Below are positions 24,408 through 33,366 of a stretch of DNA of 33,871 nt, piece after piece. Origin of the DNA: Synechococcales cyanobacterium bin31.maxbin.ball.101 (GTDB lineage Bacteria > Cyanobacteriota > Cyanobacteriia > Leptolyngbyales > Leptolyngbyaceae); contig JAAFJU010000040.1 in the NCBI GenBank assembly GCA_013298165.1, forward strand, positions 1-33,871, in the 5' to 3' direction. Below the pieces are notes generated by a model that saw only the letters and a list, made by a program, of their open reading frames with translations, was not told the origin of the DNA and ran no database searches. The stretch's first letter is position 1, and each line of letters starts with the position of its first letter. A program made the translations under genes and the position numbers.

Positions 24408-25319
24408 GTGACTGTAAAACCCGATTGGCTGCGTGTGAAGGCTCCACAGTGGGAGCGCATTGGCACGGTCACGGAAACCCTCCGTGATCTCAGCCTCAAC
24501 ACGGTCTGCGAAGAAGCCTCCTGCCCAAACATCGGCGAATGCTTCAATAGCGGAACGGCCACGTTTTTGATCATGGGTCCGGCTTGTACGCGGGCTTGTC
24601 CGTACTGCGACATCGACTTTGAAAAGAAACCCCAAGCCCTTGACCCGACAGAGCCTGTGCGCCTCGGGGAAGCCGTTCATCGCATGAAGCTCAATCATGT
24701 GGTGATTACCTCGGTCAATCGCGATGACCTGCCTGATGGTGGCGCTTCGCAGTTTGTTCGATGTATTGAAGAAATTCGCAAGCTCTCACCCCGCACCACG
24801 ATCGAACTCCTCATCCCCGATCTCTGCGGCAACTGGGACGCCCTCGCCACCATTCTAGAAGCCCAACCCGACGTCCTCAACCACAACACCGAAACCATTG
24901 AAAAGTTCTATCGTCGCGTTCGTCCCCAAGGTGAATACCGTCGATCGCTAGAAGTCCTCAAACAAAGCCGATCGATCGCCCCCTGGGTCTACACCAAATC
25001 TGGCATCATGGTCGGCCTAGGCGAAACCGATGAAGAAGTGCGGGAAACGCTGCGAGATTTGCGCGCCGTGGACTGTGACATTGTGACGATCGGACAATAC
25101 CTGCAGCCGACGCAGAAGCATTTAGGCGTGAAAGAATTTGTCACCCCCGACCAGTTTGGTGCTTGGCGAGAGTATGGGGAATCCATTGGTTTCTTGCAGG
25201 TTGTGTCGTCGCCATTGACCCGCAGTTCCTACCATGCAGGCCAAGTCCGATCGCTCATGGAACGCTACCCCCGGACTAAACCCCAACTGATCACCCCTTC
25301 TCAGGCTGTATTGCGATGA
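24408..25319 (+). CDS. lipA: Lipoyl synthase
   Basis: A 303-residue radical SAM enzyme that inserts two sulfur atoms into the octanoyl chain on lipoyl domains. Both iron-sulfur sites are intact: the auxiliary cluster CX4CX5C at Cys34, Cys39 and Cys45, and the radical SAM CX3CX2C at Cys60, Cys64 and Cys67. The C-terminal RSSYHAG supplies the conserved serine ligand. The start is GTG 24408. Its TGA overlaps the gpsA ATG (ATGA), so the two genes are translationally coupled. Cyanobacteria often have two lipA paralogues, and which one this is cannot be told from the sequence alone. Confidence 0.96.
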   Translation: MTVKPDWLRVKAPQWERIGTVTETLRDLSLNTVCEEASCPNIGECFNSGTATFLIMGPACTRACPYCDIDFEKKPQALDPTEPVRLGEAVHRMKLNHVVITSVNRDDLPDGGASQFVRCIEEIRKLSPRTTIELLIPDLCGNWDALATILEAQPDVLNHNTETIEKFYRRVRPQGEYRRSLEVLKQSRSIAPWVYTKSGIMVGLGETDEEVRETLRDLRAVDCDIVTIGQYLQPTQKHLGVKEFVTPDQFGAWREYGESIGFLQVVSSPLTRSSYHAGQVRSLMERYPRTKPQLITPSQAVLR

Positions 25320-26257
25320 ACGTGACGGTTATTGGGGGTGGGGCTTGGGGTTCGACGTTGGCCGCACTGATTCGAGAAAATCACCATGACGTGGCGCAAT
25401 GGTCCAGACGATCGCCCCTCTCTCTAGAGACAGCCCTAGCCCATTCCTCGGTGTGGGTCTGTGCCGTGTCGATGAAGGGCATCCGGGAGGTCGTTGAGCA
25501 GGCGCAGGCGTTTGGGCAGAGGGACGGCCTTGTGATTGTCTCTGCCACCAAAGGCTTGGAAGCGTCCCTAGAGAATCGGTTGGAGCGTTTACCTCGGCGA
25601 CCGTCAGAGATTTGGTGCGGTGGGTTTCCCCAGGCGGCGATCGCAGTGCTATCCGGTCCCAATCTTTCAAAGGAGATCCAACAGGGTTTACCTGCCGCCA
25701 CCGTTGTAGCCAGTCGAGATCAAGCCGCCGCGCAACAGGTCCAGGCATTGTTTAACTCACAGCGGTTTCGGGTTTATACCAATGGCGATCCGATCGGCGT
25801 CGAACTCGCCGGGGCCTTGAAAAATGTCATGGCGATCGCCACCGGAGCCTGTGATGGTCTCAATCTCGGAACCAATGCCCAGTCTGCCTTAATTACACGC
25901 GGACTCGCCGAAATGATCCGCATTGCAGGCTATTGGGGCGCACAGGCAGAGACCTTATATGGTTTGGCGGGCATGGGCGATCTGATGGCGACCTGTAGCA
26001 GTCCCTTAAGTCGGAACTATCAAGTGGGCTACCGTCTGGCCCAAGGGGAAACGATCGAGCAAGTCCTGTCCACCTTAGAAGGAACCGCAGAAGGCATTAA
26101 TACCTGCATGGTCCTCATGGCCTTGGCCAACCATGCCGATATTGACCTGCCCATTACGCAACAGGTGCATCGACTTTTACAAGGACAAGTGACCCCGATC
26201 GATGCGCTCAATATTTTGATGTCGCGGGTGAGCAAACCGGAACAAGTCAAAGGATAG
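25316..26257 (+). CDS. gpsA: Glycerol-3-phosphate dehydrogenase [NAD(P)+]
   Basis: A 313-residue cytoplasmic enzyme that reduces dihydroxyacetone phosphate to sn-glycerol-3-phosphate, the backbone of membrane lipids. The N-terminal dinucleotide site GGGAWGS (7-13) is clear. Other family segments are [38 protein letters not shown] with the catalytic Lys, [14 protein letters not shown] and [12 protein letters not shown]. It is coupled to lipA by a 4-base overlap, linking lipoate and lipid precursor synthesis. It is slightly shorter than some homologues but has all core motifs. Confidence 0.96.
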   Translation: MNVTVIGGGAWGSTLAALIRENHHDVAQWSRRSPLSLETALAHSSVWVCAVSMKGIREVVEQAQAFGQRDGLVIVSATKGLEASLENRLERLPRRPSEIWCGGFPQAAIAVLSGPNLSKEIQQGLPAATVVASRDQAAAQQVQALFNSQRFRVYTNGDPIGVELAGALKNVMAIATGACDGLNLGTNAQSALITRGLAEMIRIAGYWGAQAETLYGLAGMGDLMATCSSPLSRNYQVGYRLAQGETIEQVLSTLEGTAEGINTCMVLMALANHADIDLPITQQVHRLLQGQVTPIDALNILMSRVSKPEQVKG

Positions 26258-26453
26258 ATTCAAAAAATTGCGTTTTATGTAGCAACACCGGGCGGTTTGC
26301 TTTCTTTTCGTGACTAATAAAGGGGCAGCGAGTTTTTTGTCTTCAAAGAAACGATTTGATGAAGAGATTTCCTCGAAGCGCGCATAAGTTACGGACTTTT
26401 CAGGAATGTCAGAGAGAGAAGTAGAAGTCACTGCTAACCCGATCGCTCCTTTG

Positions 26454-26474
26454 AGTCTTTCCCGAAGACTTTTT
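26454..26474 (+). terminator. Terminator-like hairpin between gpsA and sigC
   Basis: AGTCTT pairs with AAGACT around a 5-base loop TCCCG and is followed by TTTT. It could end the lipA-gpsA transcript or attenuate one reading into sigC. The stem is short. Confidence 0.45.
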
Positions 26475-26542
26475 CAAAAGATCCGAAGGCACAATGCTGT
26501 TGATTCATGGACGATCGCGGGCAGTCTAGATACATACCTCAA

Positions 26543-26581
26543 ATGAGATAACCCGTCAAGGCGGGGGTTGTGATTTCTCAT
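26543..26581 (+). promoter_or_regulatory. Bulged hairpin in the sigC leader
   Basis: The outer stem is ATGAGA/TCTCAT and the inner stem AACCC/GGGTT, separated by small bulges. It ends 42 bases before the sigC ATG. A regulatory role is inference. Confidence 0.35.
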
Positions 26582-26623
26582 ATTTAGGAATCATTCACCT
26601 ACCGTTGATATCTGAGTTTTCCT

Positions 26624-27937
26624 ATGGATGACCTTTCTGTGCTTACTCCCATTTTTGAATCCGCAGATGCCTCGGAGGTGGAATTCGAGCCGTCGCTGCT
26701 TGATCTTCAGGACCCTGACCTTCAAGAACCGATTTTTCAAGAAGTTGACCTTCATGAGCCGGATCTTCATGAGCCAGATCTGAAAGAGATTTCTTTAGAA
26801 ATTGATGATCTCGATCTAGAGGAAGCGATCGAACTTCCCAGCAACGCAGGTCGCAGAACCACTGATTTGGTGCGGATGTATCTGCAAGAAATCGGGCGTG
26901 TTCAGCTTCTTGGACGGGATGAAGAGGTGACTGAGGCTCAGCGTGTGCAGCGCTATATGGCCATGCTAGAGCATCGCAATACTGAATCGAGTTTAAACAA
27001 CCGATCGATCGCACTGTACGTCAAGTTGATTGATAATCGCGATCGGTTGACGGCTATTTTGGGCCATCGTCCGTCCTTGGAGCGTTGGGCCTCTGAATGC
27101 AGTCTGACGGTGCCAGAACTCAAGCCTGCAATGGCTGAAGGGAAACAAGCCTGGGCGGCGATCGCCAATCTATCAGTGACAGAACTGGAACAGATTCAAT
27201 CGGAAGGTCTCAGTGCGAAGGAGCATATGATCAAGGCGAATCTTCGTCTGGTCGTCTCCGTCGCGAAAAAATACCAAAACCGAGGTTTGGAGCTGTTGGA
27301 CTTGATCCAAGAGGGCACCTTGGGCTTGGAACGAGCGGTAGAGAAGTTTGACCCGACAAAAGGATATCGCTTTAGTACCTATGCGTACTGGTGGATTCGT
27401 CAGGGGATTACCCGAGCGATCGCGACCCAAAGTCGGACGATTCGGCTTCCGGTTCATGTGACGGAAAAGCTGAACAAAATCAAGAAAGCACAGCGTAAGA
27501 TTTCGCAAGAGCAAGGTCGGACGGCATCGATCGAAGATATTTCGAAAGAGCTGGATATGACCGTGGCGCAGGTGAGGGAAGTCCTGCTGAAGGTGCCCCG
27601 ATCGGTGTCGTTGGAAACGAAGGTCGGAAAGGAAAAAGACACAGAACTCGGCGATTTGCTGGAGACGGAAGAGCTTTCGCCGGAAGATCTGTTGATGCGG
27701 GAGTCGTTGCGCAAGGATTTGATGACCTTGATGGCGGACTTGACCGATCGGGAGCGGGATGTGATTCAGATGCGGTTTGGGTTAGACAATGGTCAGCCCT
27801 ATTCTCTCGCTGAGATTGGCCGCGCCTTGGAGCTTTCCCGTGAGCGCGTCCGTCAGATCGAAGCCAAAGCGCTTCAAAAGCTCCGTCAACCCAAACGCCG
27901 GAATCAAGTTCGGGATTATTTGGAATCGCTAAATTAA
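26624..27937 (+). CDS. sigC: Group 2 RNA polymerase sigma factor, SigC type
   Basis: A 437-residue sigma-70 family protein. Region 1.2 (TTDLVRMYLQEIGRVQLLGRDEE, 79-101) with the long insert up to residue 190 follows the SigC pattern of cyanobacteria. Region 2 spans about 198-268 (KEHMIKANLRLVVSVAKKYQ, YAYWWIRQGITRA), region 3 about 280-335, and region 4 about 374-422 with the helix-turn-helix YSLAEIGRALELSRERVRQI. SigC directs carbon/nitrogen and stationary-phase genes in model cyanobacteria. The first 70 residues are very acidic and repetitive (DLHEPDLHEPDLKE), unlike typical sigma N-termini. A strong terminator follows. Confidence 0.92.
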   Translation: MDDLSVLTPIFESADASEVEFEPSLLDLQDPDLQEPIFQEVDLHEPDLHEPDLKEISLEIDDLDLEEAIELPSNAGRRTTDLVRMYLQEIGRVQLLGRDEEVTEAQRVQRYMAMLEHRNTESSLNNRSIALYVKLIDNRDRLTAILGHRPSLERWASECSLTVPELKPAMAEGKQAWAAIANLSVTELEQIQSEGLSAKEHMIKANLRLVVSVAKKYQNRGLELLDLIQEGTLGLERAVEKFDPTKGYRFSTYAYWWIRQGITRAIATQSRTIRLPVHVTEKLNKIKKAQRKISQEQGRTASIEDISKELDMTVAQVREVLLKVPRSVSLETKVGKEKDTELGDLLETEELSPEDLLMRESLRKDLMTLMADLTDRERDVIQMRFGLDNGQPYSLAEIGRALELSRERVRQIEAKALQKLRQPKRRNQVRDYLESLN

Positions 27938-27955
27938 GTAGTTTTGAACTGATAC

Positions 27956-28001
27956 AAAAAGAAGGGAGACGATCGTAATACCGATCGTCTCCCTTCTTTT
28001 T
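27956..28001. terminator. Perfect 20-bp bidirectional terminator
   Basis: The left arm (27956-27975, starting AAAAAGAAGGGAGACG) and right arm (27982-28001, ending CCCTTCTTTTT) are exact reverse complements around the loop TAATAC. T-runs lie on both strands, so it can stop sigC transcription (plus) and the TPR gene (minus). Confidence 0.92.
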
Positions 28002-28052
28002 GGAAATTACTCCAATATTCATTCCGAGGCGGTCTATCAACGAAGCCGATCG

Positions 28053-28985
28053 CTACGGCTTAGCAGGTGCAGACTCTTCAGACTTGGTTTCAGGTTTTGC
28101 CTCAGGTTTTGCGTCAGCAGGCTTTTCAGTCGGTGGCCGCTGGGCATCGGGCGAAACACCACCCGCCGACGGACTAGCCGATGGGCTTGGAGTTGGACCT
28201 GCCGCTAGACGACTGATTTGGTCTTTGACTTCCGGTGGCGCAACCAGCAAGGCTTTATCGAACAACGCCTTCGCCTCATCCTTTTTACCCTGCTCTTGCA
28301 GCGTCAACCCTTTGCCTAAATAAGCTTGGAAATCCGTCGGTTTCGTCTTAATAGCATTATCAAACATCCGTACCGCCTCATCAAACCGCTTCTGATTGGC
28401 AAAGGCACGGCCCAATAGCACTTCCACCGCCGTTACATCCACAGCACCGGGCGTTGCTTGATTCAGTTTTGGCGCATCTCGCAGGGTGTCTTGGAGCAAA
28501 CCGATCGCCGCTTCAGGACGCTTTTGCTCAACCAACAATTGCGACAACTGGCCCAAAACCTGTAAATCCCCAGGCTGCGTCTTCAGCGCATCGCGATACA
28601 CCTGAATCGCGCCTTCGTTATCCTTCAAATACTGCTTCGTCCGCGCCAACAAAATGGCATAGTCCGGAACTGTAGGATTAAGCTTGACCAATTTCTCTAA
28701 GGGCGCGATCGTCCCCGCAATGTCATTTAGCCCGCGTTTTGCATCCACAATCCCCCGGAGCGCATTGGGATTTTCAGGTTCGCGCTGAAGGACCGACTCG
28801 TAGCCCCGCACCTGATCTTCAAACTGCTTCCGCTGAGCATCGGGAGAAGCGGCAGCATTCACATTGCTCGGCACATCCTTCGGTGTATTCAGATAGGGAA
28901 AAATAGACACCCCGATTAATGCGATCGAAGCAAACGCTAGGACAATTCTGGGGAGCCATCGGTTGCGTTTCGTTTCTTCTGCCAT
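28053..28985 (-). CDS. Membrane-anchored tetratricopeptide repeat protein
   Basis: A 310-residue protein, starting MAEETKRNRWLPRIVLAFAS. One N-terminal membrane helix (about 11-26) places the rest outside or at the membrane face. At least five TPR-like units follow (FEDQVRGYESVLQREPENPNA, GTIAPLEKLVKLNPTVPDY, GAIQVYRDALKTQPGDLQV, RFDEAVRMFDNAIKTKPTDF, KKDEAKALFDKALLVAPP). The C-terminal 50 residues are low-complexity Pro/Ala/Lys/Glu. The frame extends to 29078, but ATG 28985 matches the conserved basic-plus-helix start. A conserved cyanobacterial family; the partner is unknown. Confidence 0.85.
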   Translation of the reverse strand: MAEETKRNRWLPRIVLAFASIALIGVSIFPYLNTPKDVPSNVNAAASPDAQRKQFEDQVRGYESVLQREPENPNALRGIVDAKRGLNDIAGTIAPLEKLVKLNPTVPDYAILLARTKQYLKDNEGAIQVYRDALKTQPGDLQVLGQLSQLLVEQKRPEAAIGLLQDTLRDAPKLNQATPGAVDVTAVEVLLGRAFANQKRFDEAVRMFDNAIKTKPTDFQAYLGKGLTLQEQGKKDEAKALFDKALLVAPPEVKDQISRLAAGPTPSPSASPSAGGVSPDAQRPPTEKPADAKPEAKPETKSEESAPAKP

Positions 28986-29040
28986 GGGGAAATACCAATC
29001 TCTGGGGTTTAATTGCCCAGAGATTGTAGCGCAAACCGTC

Positions 29041-29075
29041 GAATTCGATCGATCGCTTATGGACCGATCGAATTC
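29041..29075. repeat. Inverted repeat between two minus-strand genes
   Basis: GAATTCGATCG (29041-29051) and CGATCGAATTC (29065-29075) form an 11-bp perfect stem. No T-run follows on either strand, so termination is doubtful. Confidence 0.5.
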
Positions 29076-29097
29076 CAAGCCGGATCCAGGTTTAGGT

Positions 29098-29433
29098 CTA
29101 GCCCATTGCCGGACGTTGCAGGCTGTTGGGTCCCATCTCTTCCGAGGCCATTTTGACTTCAGGTTTGGGTTCTACTTCGCGAATCTCAATGTGATTGAGC
29201 AAGGTCGAAACAAACGCAAACAGCAAGAATGGCAGCGACAATACAAGGATCAATCCCACCACCGCCAGCGCAAAAATCGGACGACTTGCACCCATCAAAC
29301 CCATCGCCGCCGCCAGACTGAGAAAAATCACCGAAAGCCAAACGATAATTTGTCCATAAACATCGCCAAAGGACAGCGTGCAGACCAACCGATAACGACG
29401 CAGAACGTCCAATCCTTGAATACGGCTATTCAT
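29098..29433 (-). CDS. Small two-helix membrane protein, unknown function
   Basis: A 111-residue protein, starting MNSRIQGLDVLRRYRLVCTL. Two hydrophobic helices are visible (IIVWLSVIFLSLAAAMGLMG and IFALAVVGLILVLSLPFLLF). A short Glu/Lys/Pro-rich C-terminal tail follows. No family is recognised. An in-frame ATG at 29445 would add four residues. It sits 112 bp upstream of the TPR gene on the same strand and may be co-transcribed with it. Confidence 0.7.
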   Translation of the reverse strand: MNSRIQGLDVLRRYRLVCTLSFGDVYGQIIVWLSVIFLSLAAAMGLMGASRPIFALAVVGLILVLSLPFLLFAFVSTLLNHIEIREVEPKPEVKMASEEMGPNSLQRPAMG

Positions 29434-29582
29434 ATAAGACCTCAATTTGGATGAGTTTAAGTGAGTATTAAGCGGTTCAGATGACTCAGCTTAGAAGATT
29501 GCCCTGAGTTTGTGGGATTTCTCAATCTATCGGTATGGTTCTTAAAGCTTTGCAACAACTCCTAGTCGCATCTTGTAGCCGC

Positions 29583-29656
29583 GTTTCGACTCCGCTCAAC
29601 GCTCGATCCTGGTCTTCGCAGTCTGAGTCTTCGCGGGCTGAGCGGAGTCGAAGCCC
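29583..29656. repeat. REP-like inverted pair (TTCGACTCCGCTCA family), locus 4
   Basis: The left arm (29583-29600, GTTTCGACTCCGCTCAAC) and inverted right arm (29635-29656, with core GAGCGGAGTCGAAGCCC) are about 34 bp apart. The element overlaps the 3' end of the nucleoside hydrolase gene. The gene's TGA lies within the left arm. Confidence 0.8.
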
Positions 29657-30576
29657 AAACCCAACCGATCGCACAACAACTGATAAAACCGATCGCTATC
29701 AATCGTCGCCACCACCTGAACATTTTTGGGTTTCCCCGAAGCATGATACCAATCCACAATCGTCCGTCCGATCGCCGCCTCACTCTGAAGCTCAACTTCC
29801 ACAAAACAGTGACGAACAGTAAAAATAGTCGGGTCAATTAAATAAGCAATCACACAGGGATCATGCAGCGGCGCACCCGCAAACCCATATTGCTGAATAT
29901 CATGATGGCTGTAATCCTCCAGCAGCTTCGCCACCAACGCCCCGATCGGCTCCCCAATCTGCCGAATCGTTGCTAACCGATCCGGCGTTGCGATCGCCTG
30001 ATGGGTAATATCCAACCCCATCATCACGATCGACACCCCCGAATTCAGAACCATCTGCGCCGCATGAGGATCACAGTAGATATTAAACTCTGCCGAAGAA
30101 GTCACATTCCCATGGGTCGTCGCCCCACCCATCATCACCACTTGGTCAATGTTTTTCACAATCTCCGGACATTTCGCCAACGCCACAGCCAGATTGGTCA
30201 AAGGTCCCAGTGTGGCAATTTTCATAGGAGCTTCCGCCGCCAACAGCGTTTCGATCATAAAATCCACGCCATGTTGGGTTTGAAGCGCGATCGTCGGTTC
30301 TGGAAACGAAACCTGGCCCAACCCCGTCGCACCATGGACATATTCTGCGGTGGTCAACGATCGGAGTAAAGGCCGATCGCATCCCGCATACACCGGAACA
30401 TCCCGCACCTGCGCCAACTCACAGATCTTCCGCGCATTCGTCTGGGTATGCACCAGCGGCACGTTTCCACCCACGGCCACAATCCCGCGCACCCGTAACT
30501 CTGGAGACCCAAACGCTAGGAGCAGCGCGATCGCATCATCGACCCCTGGATCGCAGTCGATTAGAAGATTTTGCAT
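29596..30576 (-). CDS. Nucleoside hydrolase
   Basis: A 326-residue enzyme that splits ribonucleosides into base and ribose. The calcium-binding signature DCDPGVDDA is at residues 7-15. Other family parts are KIATLGPLTNLAVAL, MMGGATTHGNVTSSAEFNIY, MMGLDITHQA and APLHDPCVIAYL with the late Asp. The last 19 residues (GFDSAQPAKTQTAKTRIER) are encoded by a REP-like repeat, so the ancestral protein probably ended near LCDRLGL. ATG 30576 has a GGAAG site; a TTG at 30627 would only add repeat-derived residues. It is divergent from pyrR, 131 bp apart. Confidence 0.93.
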   Translation of the reverse strand: MQNLLIDCDPGVDDAIALLLAFGSPELRVRGIVAVGGNVPLVHTQTNARKICELAQVRDVPVYAGCDRPLLRSLTTAEYVHGATGLGQVSFPEPTIALQTQHGVDFMIETLLAAEAPMKIATLGPLTNLAVALAKCPEIVKNIDQVVMMGGATTHGNVTSSAEFNIYCDPHAAQMVLNSGVSIVMMGLDITHQAIATPDRLATIRQIGEPIGALVAKLLEDYSHHDIQQYGFAGAPLHDPCVIAYLIDPTIFTVRHCFVEVELQSEAAIGRTIVDWYHASGKPKNVQVVATIDSDRFYQLLCDRLGLGFDSAQPAKTQTAKTRIER

Positions 30577-30595
30577 AGGACCGCGCTTCCCTGTT

Positions 30596-30631
30596 GCTAA
30601 GTTTTGCGAATTCGCTAAGTTTTTCAAATTT
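30596..30631. repeat. 18-bp direct repeat in the nucleoside hydrolase/pyrR spacer
   Basis: GCTAAGTTTTGCGAATTC (30596-30613) is followed directly by a copy matching at 15 of 18 positions (30614-30631). It lies 19-54 bp upstream of the nucleoside hydrolase ATG, where tandem binding sites would suit. Confidence 0.6.
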
Positions 30632-30707
30632 ACGATTAGGCTGAATAATCGGAACTACCCGTTTAGGATAGTGTTTCCTTGCTCTTTCGACAATTTGAGA
30701 TAACCAA

Positions 30708-31250
30708 ATGCCTATGGCTTCTGACGCGATCGAAATCCTCACCCCCGACGAATCCCGCCGCACCATCACCCGTCTCGCCTCCCAAATTGTCGAACGGGCC
30801 GGAGATCTCAACAACCTCGTCCTCATCGGCATCCACACCCGAGGCGTCCCCCTCGCCCAACGTCTATCCGGTCAAATCCAGCATCTCGAAGGCATGACCG
30901 TCCCCTTTGGCGCATTGGACATCACCTTTTACCGCGACGACCTCGATCGCATCGGTGCCCGCACCCCCGAAAAAACCAACCTTCCCTTTGATCTGGCCGG
31001 AAAGCAGGTGGTCTTAGTGGATGATGTGATTTATAAAGGACGTACGGTGCGTGCAGCGCTGGATGCGATGAACGATTACGGTAGACCGAGTATTATTCGT
31101 TTAGCCGTGTTAATCGATCGGGGCCATCGAGAAGTCCCCATTCAGCCGGACTTCGTCGGGAAAGTCTTACCGACCTCTAAAGAAGAAATTGTCAGGGTCT
31201 ACCTTTCTGAAATGCATGGGCGCGACGGCGTGGAACTGCTAAAAAGCTAA
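30708..31250 (+). CDS. pyrR: Bifunctional pyrimidine regulator / uracil phosphoribosyltransferase PyrR
   Basis: A 180-residue protein of the PyrR family. In Gram-positive bacteria it binds pyr mRNA leaders, and it also makes UMP from uracil and PRPP. The PRPP loop [13 protein letters not shown] is at 101-113. [19 protein letters not shown] and [18 protein letters not shown] are typical. The length is normal. No PyrR-type RNA leader or pyr biosynthesis gene is visible here, so in this organism the phosphoribosyltransferase role may dominate. The divergent nucleoside hydrolase could supply uracil. Start ATG 30708; ATG 30714 is also possible. Confidence 0.95.
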   Translation: MPMASDAIEILTPDESRRTITRLASQIVERAGDLNNLVLIGIHTRGVPLAQRLSGQIQHLEGMTVPFGALDITFYRDDLDRIGARTPEKTNLPFDLAGKQVVLVDDVIYKGRTVRAALDAMNDYGRPSIIRLAVLIDRGHREVPIQPDFVGKVLPTSKEEIVRVYLSEMHGRDGVELLKS

Positions 31251-31311
31251 GTTTCGCACCCCAGTTTCCCAACCACTCAATACCGCTAGACCCCAAACGG
31301 AGATTGCCCGG

Positions 31312-32439
31312 ATGTCAGAATCTTTAATCGCGACTAAAACGCCCTTAGCTGGAGCGTCATTATCGGATGAGACCCAAACTCGTAAAGCCGATCATCTCCA
31401 AGTGTGCCTTGAGGATCAAGTCCAAAGCCAAATCACAACGGGATTAGAACAGTATCGTTTTGATCATGATTGCTTACCAGAATTGGACTGGGCTGACTTG
31501 TCGATCGGAACCCAATTTCTCAACAAAGCCCTCAGCGCACCCTTTTTAATTTCCTCCATGACAGGCGGCACCGACCTCGCCAAAACCATTAATTTCCGCC
31601 TAGCCGAAATCGCCCAAACCTACGGACTCGCCATGGGCGTGGGATCTCAGCGCGTCGCGATCGAACGCCCCGATCTCTCCGAAAGTTTCAAAATCCGCAA
31701 ACTCGCCCCCGATGCCTTGCTCTTTGCCAATATCGGAGCCGTCCAACTGAATTACAGCTATGGATTGGATGAATGCAAAAAAGCGATCGACCTGCTCGAA
31801 GCTGATGCCCTGATTCTCCACCTCAATCCTCTCCAAGAAGCGGTGCAAACCCGAGGCGATCGGAACTTCAAAAATCTCTTCGACCAGATTGAAATCCTTT
31901 GTGAAAATCTCTCGATTCCAGTCATTGGGAAAGAAGTCGGCAATGGCATCTCCGGTAAGATGGCCCAACGATTGATTAACTGTGGCGTACGGGCGATCGA
32001 TGTGGCGGGAGCTGGGGGAACTTCTTGGGCCAAAGTGGAAGGAGGGCGTGCGATCGATGCCCGCCAAAAACGCCTCGGCGAAACCTTCGGGAACTGGGGC
32101 ATTCCCACCGCTGACTGCATTCTGCAAGTGCGCCAAGTATCCAAGACGATTCCGCTGATTGCATCCGGTGGCATCCGCAATGGTCTCGAAGCAGCAAAAT
32201 GTTTGGCCTTAGGCGCAGATCTGGTCGGGCTAGCCTTGCCCTTCTTAAAAGCCGCTAATGAATCAGAACTAGCCCTTCAAACGCTGACGGAGATTTTGAT
32301 TGATGAATTGAAGACCGTTCTATTTTGTACGGGGAATCGGGACTTGGAGAGCTTCCTGCGATCGGACGCCCTCATCCATCCACCTGCAAAACGATCGCTC
32401 ACTCCGCCACCACATCAAAGGCATACCTATAGCCTTTAA
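31312..32439 (+). CDS. fni: Isopentenyl-diphosphate delta-isomerase, type 2
   Basis: A 375-residue FMN- and NADPH-dependent enzyme interconverting IPP and DMAPP for carotenoid and phytol synthesis. Family motifs are [10 protein letters not shown] at the start, [83 protein letters not shown] and [22 protein letters not shown]. It is about 25-30 residues longer than usual at the C-terminus. That extension ([19 protein letters not shown]) overlaps the end of the convergent SH3 gene by 41 bases. It lies 61 bp after pyrR. Confidence 0.95.
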   Translation: MSESLIATKTPLAGASLSDETQTRKADHLQVCLEDQVQSQITTGLEQYRFDHDCLPELDWADLSIGTQFLNKALSAPFLISSMTGGTDLAKTINFRLAEIAQTYGLAMGVGSQRVAIERPDLSESFKIRKLAPDALLFANIGAVQLNYSYGLDECKKAIDLLEADALILHLNPLQEAVQTRGDRNFKNLFDQIEILCENLSIPVIGKEVGNGISGKMAQRLINCGVRAIDVAGAGGTSWAKVEGGRAIDARQKRLGETFGNWGIPTADCILQVRQVSKTIPLIASGGIRNGLEAAKCLALGADLVGLALPFLKAANESELALQTLTEILIDELKTVLFCTGNRDLESFLRSDALIHPPAKRSLTPPPHQRHTYSL

Positions 32440-33241
32440 AGTTGGAATCTAGGACGATTTTGTAATCGCCAGATTGGTCGAGCTTACCGGACCAAGGGGC
32501 AGCACTATCTGCGGTGGCAACGAGTTCTCGGCCTTGAGGGGAAAGAATCATGGGTCTTGGACCGCGTTGCGATCGGAGGCGAATCGTCTGGCCCTTAAGC
32601 AAGTACATCTGGTAGCTATGGCTTCCGGTCCCGATAAATTCATCGGCGATCGTCACCCTCGTGTTTCCTTTAGCAAACTTAACCCGTTCTTCCTTCTGGT
32701 TACAGCCGCTGAGGGCGATCGTCTTGGATACCCAGCCTTTGGTGGGGGTCGAAATTTTAAGCCAGCCATCATTATTGTCAACGACGGTGACAAAGGTTCC
32801 GTTTTTCAAGGTTCCCACGACGGATGCACTGTCGGTATTAGGCTGCGATCGGACGTTGGCGGGCGGATTGGGATCGTCAATTTTGGCCATGGTGGTTTCG
32901 CAGCGCTCCACCTTGTTCAGATCGTCATTGTCTGAGGGCTTTTCTACCCGATCTGTAGGAGTGTCAGGGGTATCGACGCGAGTTATGTTGTCGGGTGCTT
33001 TTGTCTGATCGGTCGCTTTGTCGATCGAGAGGTCTGTTGGATCTTTAGTGGTCTGGGTGGAGAGCTTATCCGTTTTAGGCACCGCCGTCGCCGTAACGAC
33101 CGTCGTCTCTCGCTGAGATCCAGGCTGTGCTGTAGGCTGCATGAGACCTGCCGCCGTACCACCGATCGCCGCTACAGTGACAAGGCTACCAATGATGACG
33201 CGAGGCTGCGAAAACAAGGCTTTGAGATTGTTCGGTTCCAT
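32399..33241 (-). CDS. SH3-domain protein with C-terminal beta-sandwich
   Basis: A 280-residue protein. A membrane helix or uncleaved signal ([20 protein letters not shown], 15-34) is followed by a Thr/Asp/Lys-rich linker. A bacterial SH3 domain follows at about 125-178 ([20 protein letters not shown], then [15 protein letters not shown]). The last 95 residues ([35 protein letters not shown]) resemble pre-peptidase-type beta-sandwiches. It probably acts at the cell surface. Its end overlaps fni by 41 bases antisense. The next gene encodes a related SH3 segment, suggesting tandem duplication. Confidence 0.85.
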   Translation of the reverse strand: MEPNNLKALFSQPRVIIGSLVTVAAIGGTAAGLMQPTAQPGSQRETTVVTATAVPKTDKLSTQTTKDPTDLSIDKATDQTKAPDNITRVDTPDTPTDRVEKPSDNDDLNKVERCETTMAKIDDPNPPANVRSQPNTDSASVVGTLKNGTFVTVVDNNDGWLKISTPTKGWVSKTIALSGCNQKEERVKFAKGNTRVTIADEFIGTGSHSYQMYLLKGQTIRLRSQRGPRPMILSPQGRELVATADSAAPWSGKLDQSGDYKIVLDSNFKGYRYAFDVVAE

Positions 33242-33338
33242 GATTGAGGTCCTGAAAGTCTTTCTTAACAGGAGACTACAGAGATGAGACCCAAACTTCG
33301 GAAAATAGCGGAAATAATTTCCAAATTAACGGCGTCGC

Positions 33339-33366
33339 TTTATTCGGCAGACTTTATTCGGCAGAC
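33339..33366. repeat. Tandem 14-bp duplication over a stop codon
   Basis: TTTATTCGGCAGAC occurs twice head to tail (33339-33352 and 33353-33366). The right copy holds the TAA of the minus-strand gene, and the left copy is the untranslated duplicate. Confidence 0.8.

Larger units (their letters stand above)
26258..26623. other. Leader/intergenic region upstream of sigC (366 bp)
   Basis: No gene is supported here. It contains a small terminator-like hairpin at 26454-26474 and a longer bulged hairpin at 26543-26581, close to the sigC start. A minus-strand open frame (26177-26431) runs antisense into gpsA and is rejected as a shadow. Confidence 0.6.

Noticed and set aside
26177-26431. Minus-strand 84-codon frame between gpsA and sigC
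   Set aside because: Half of it is antisense to gpsA, there is no good ribosome site, and the product has no recognisable features.
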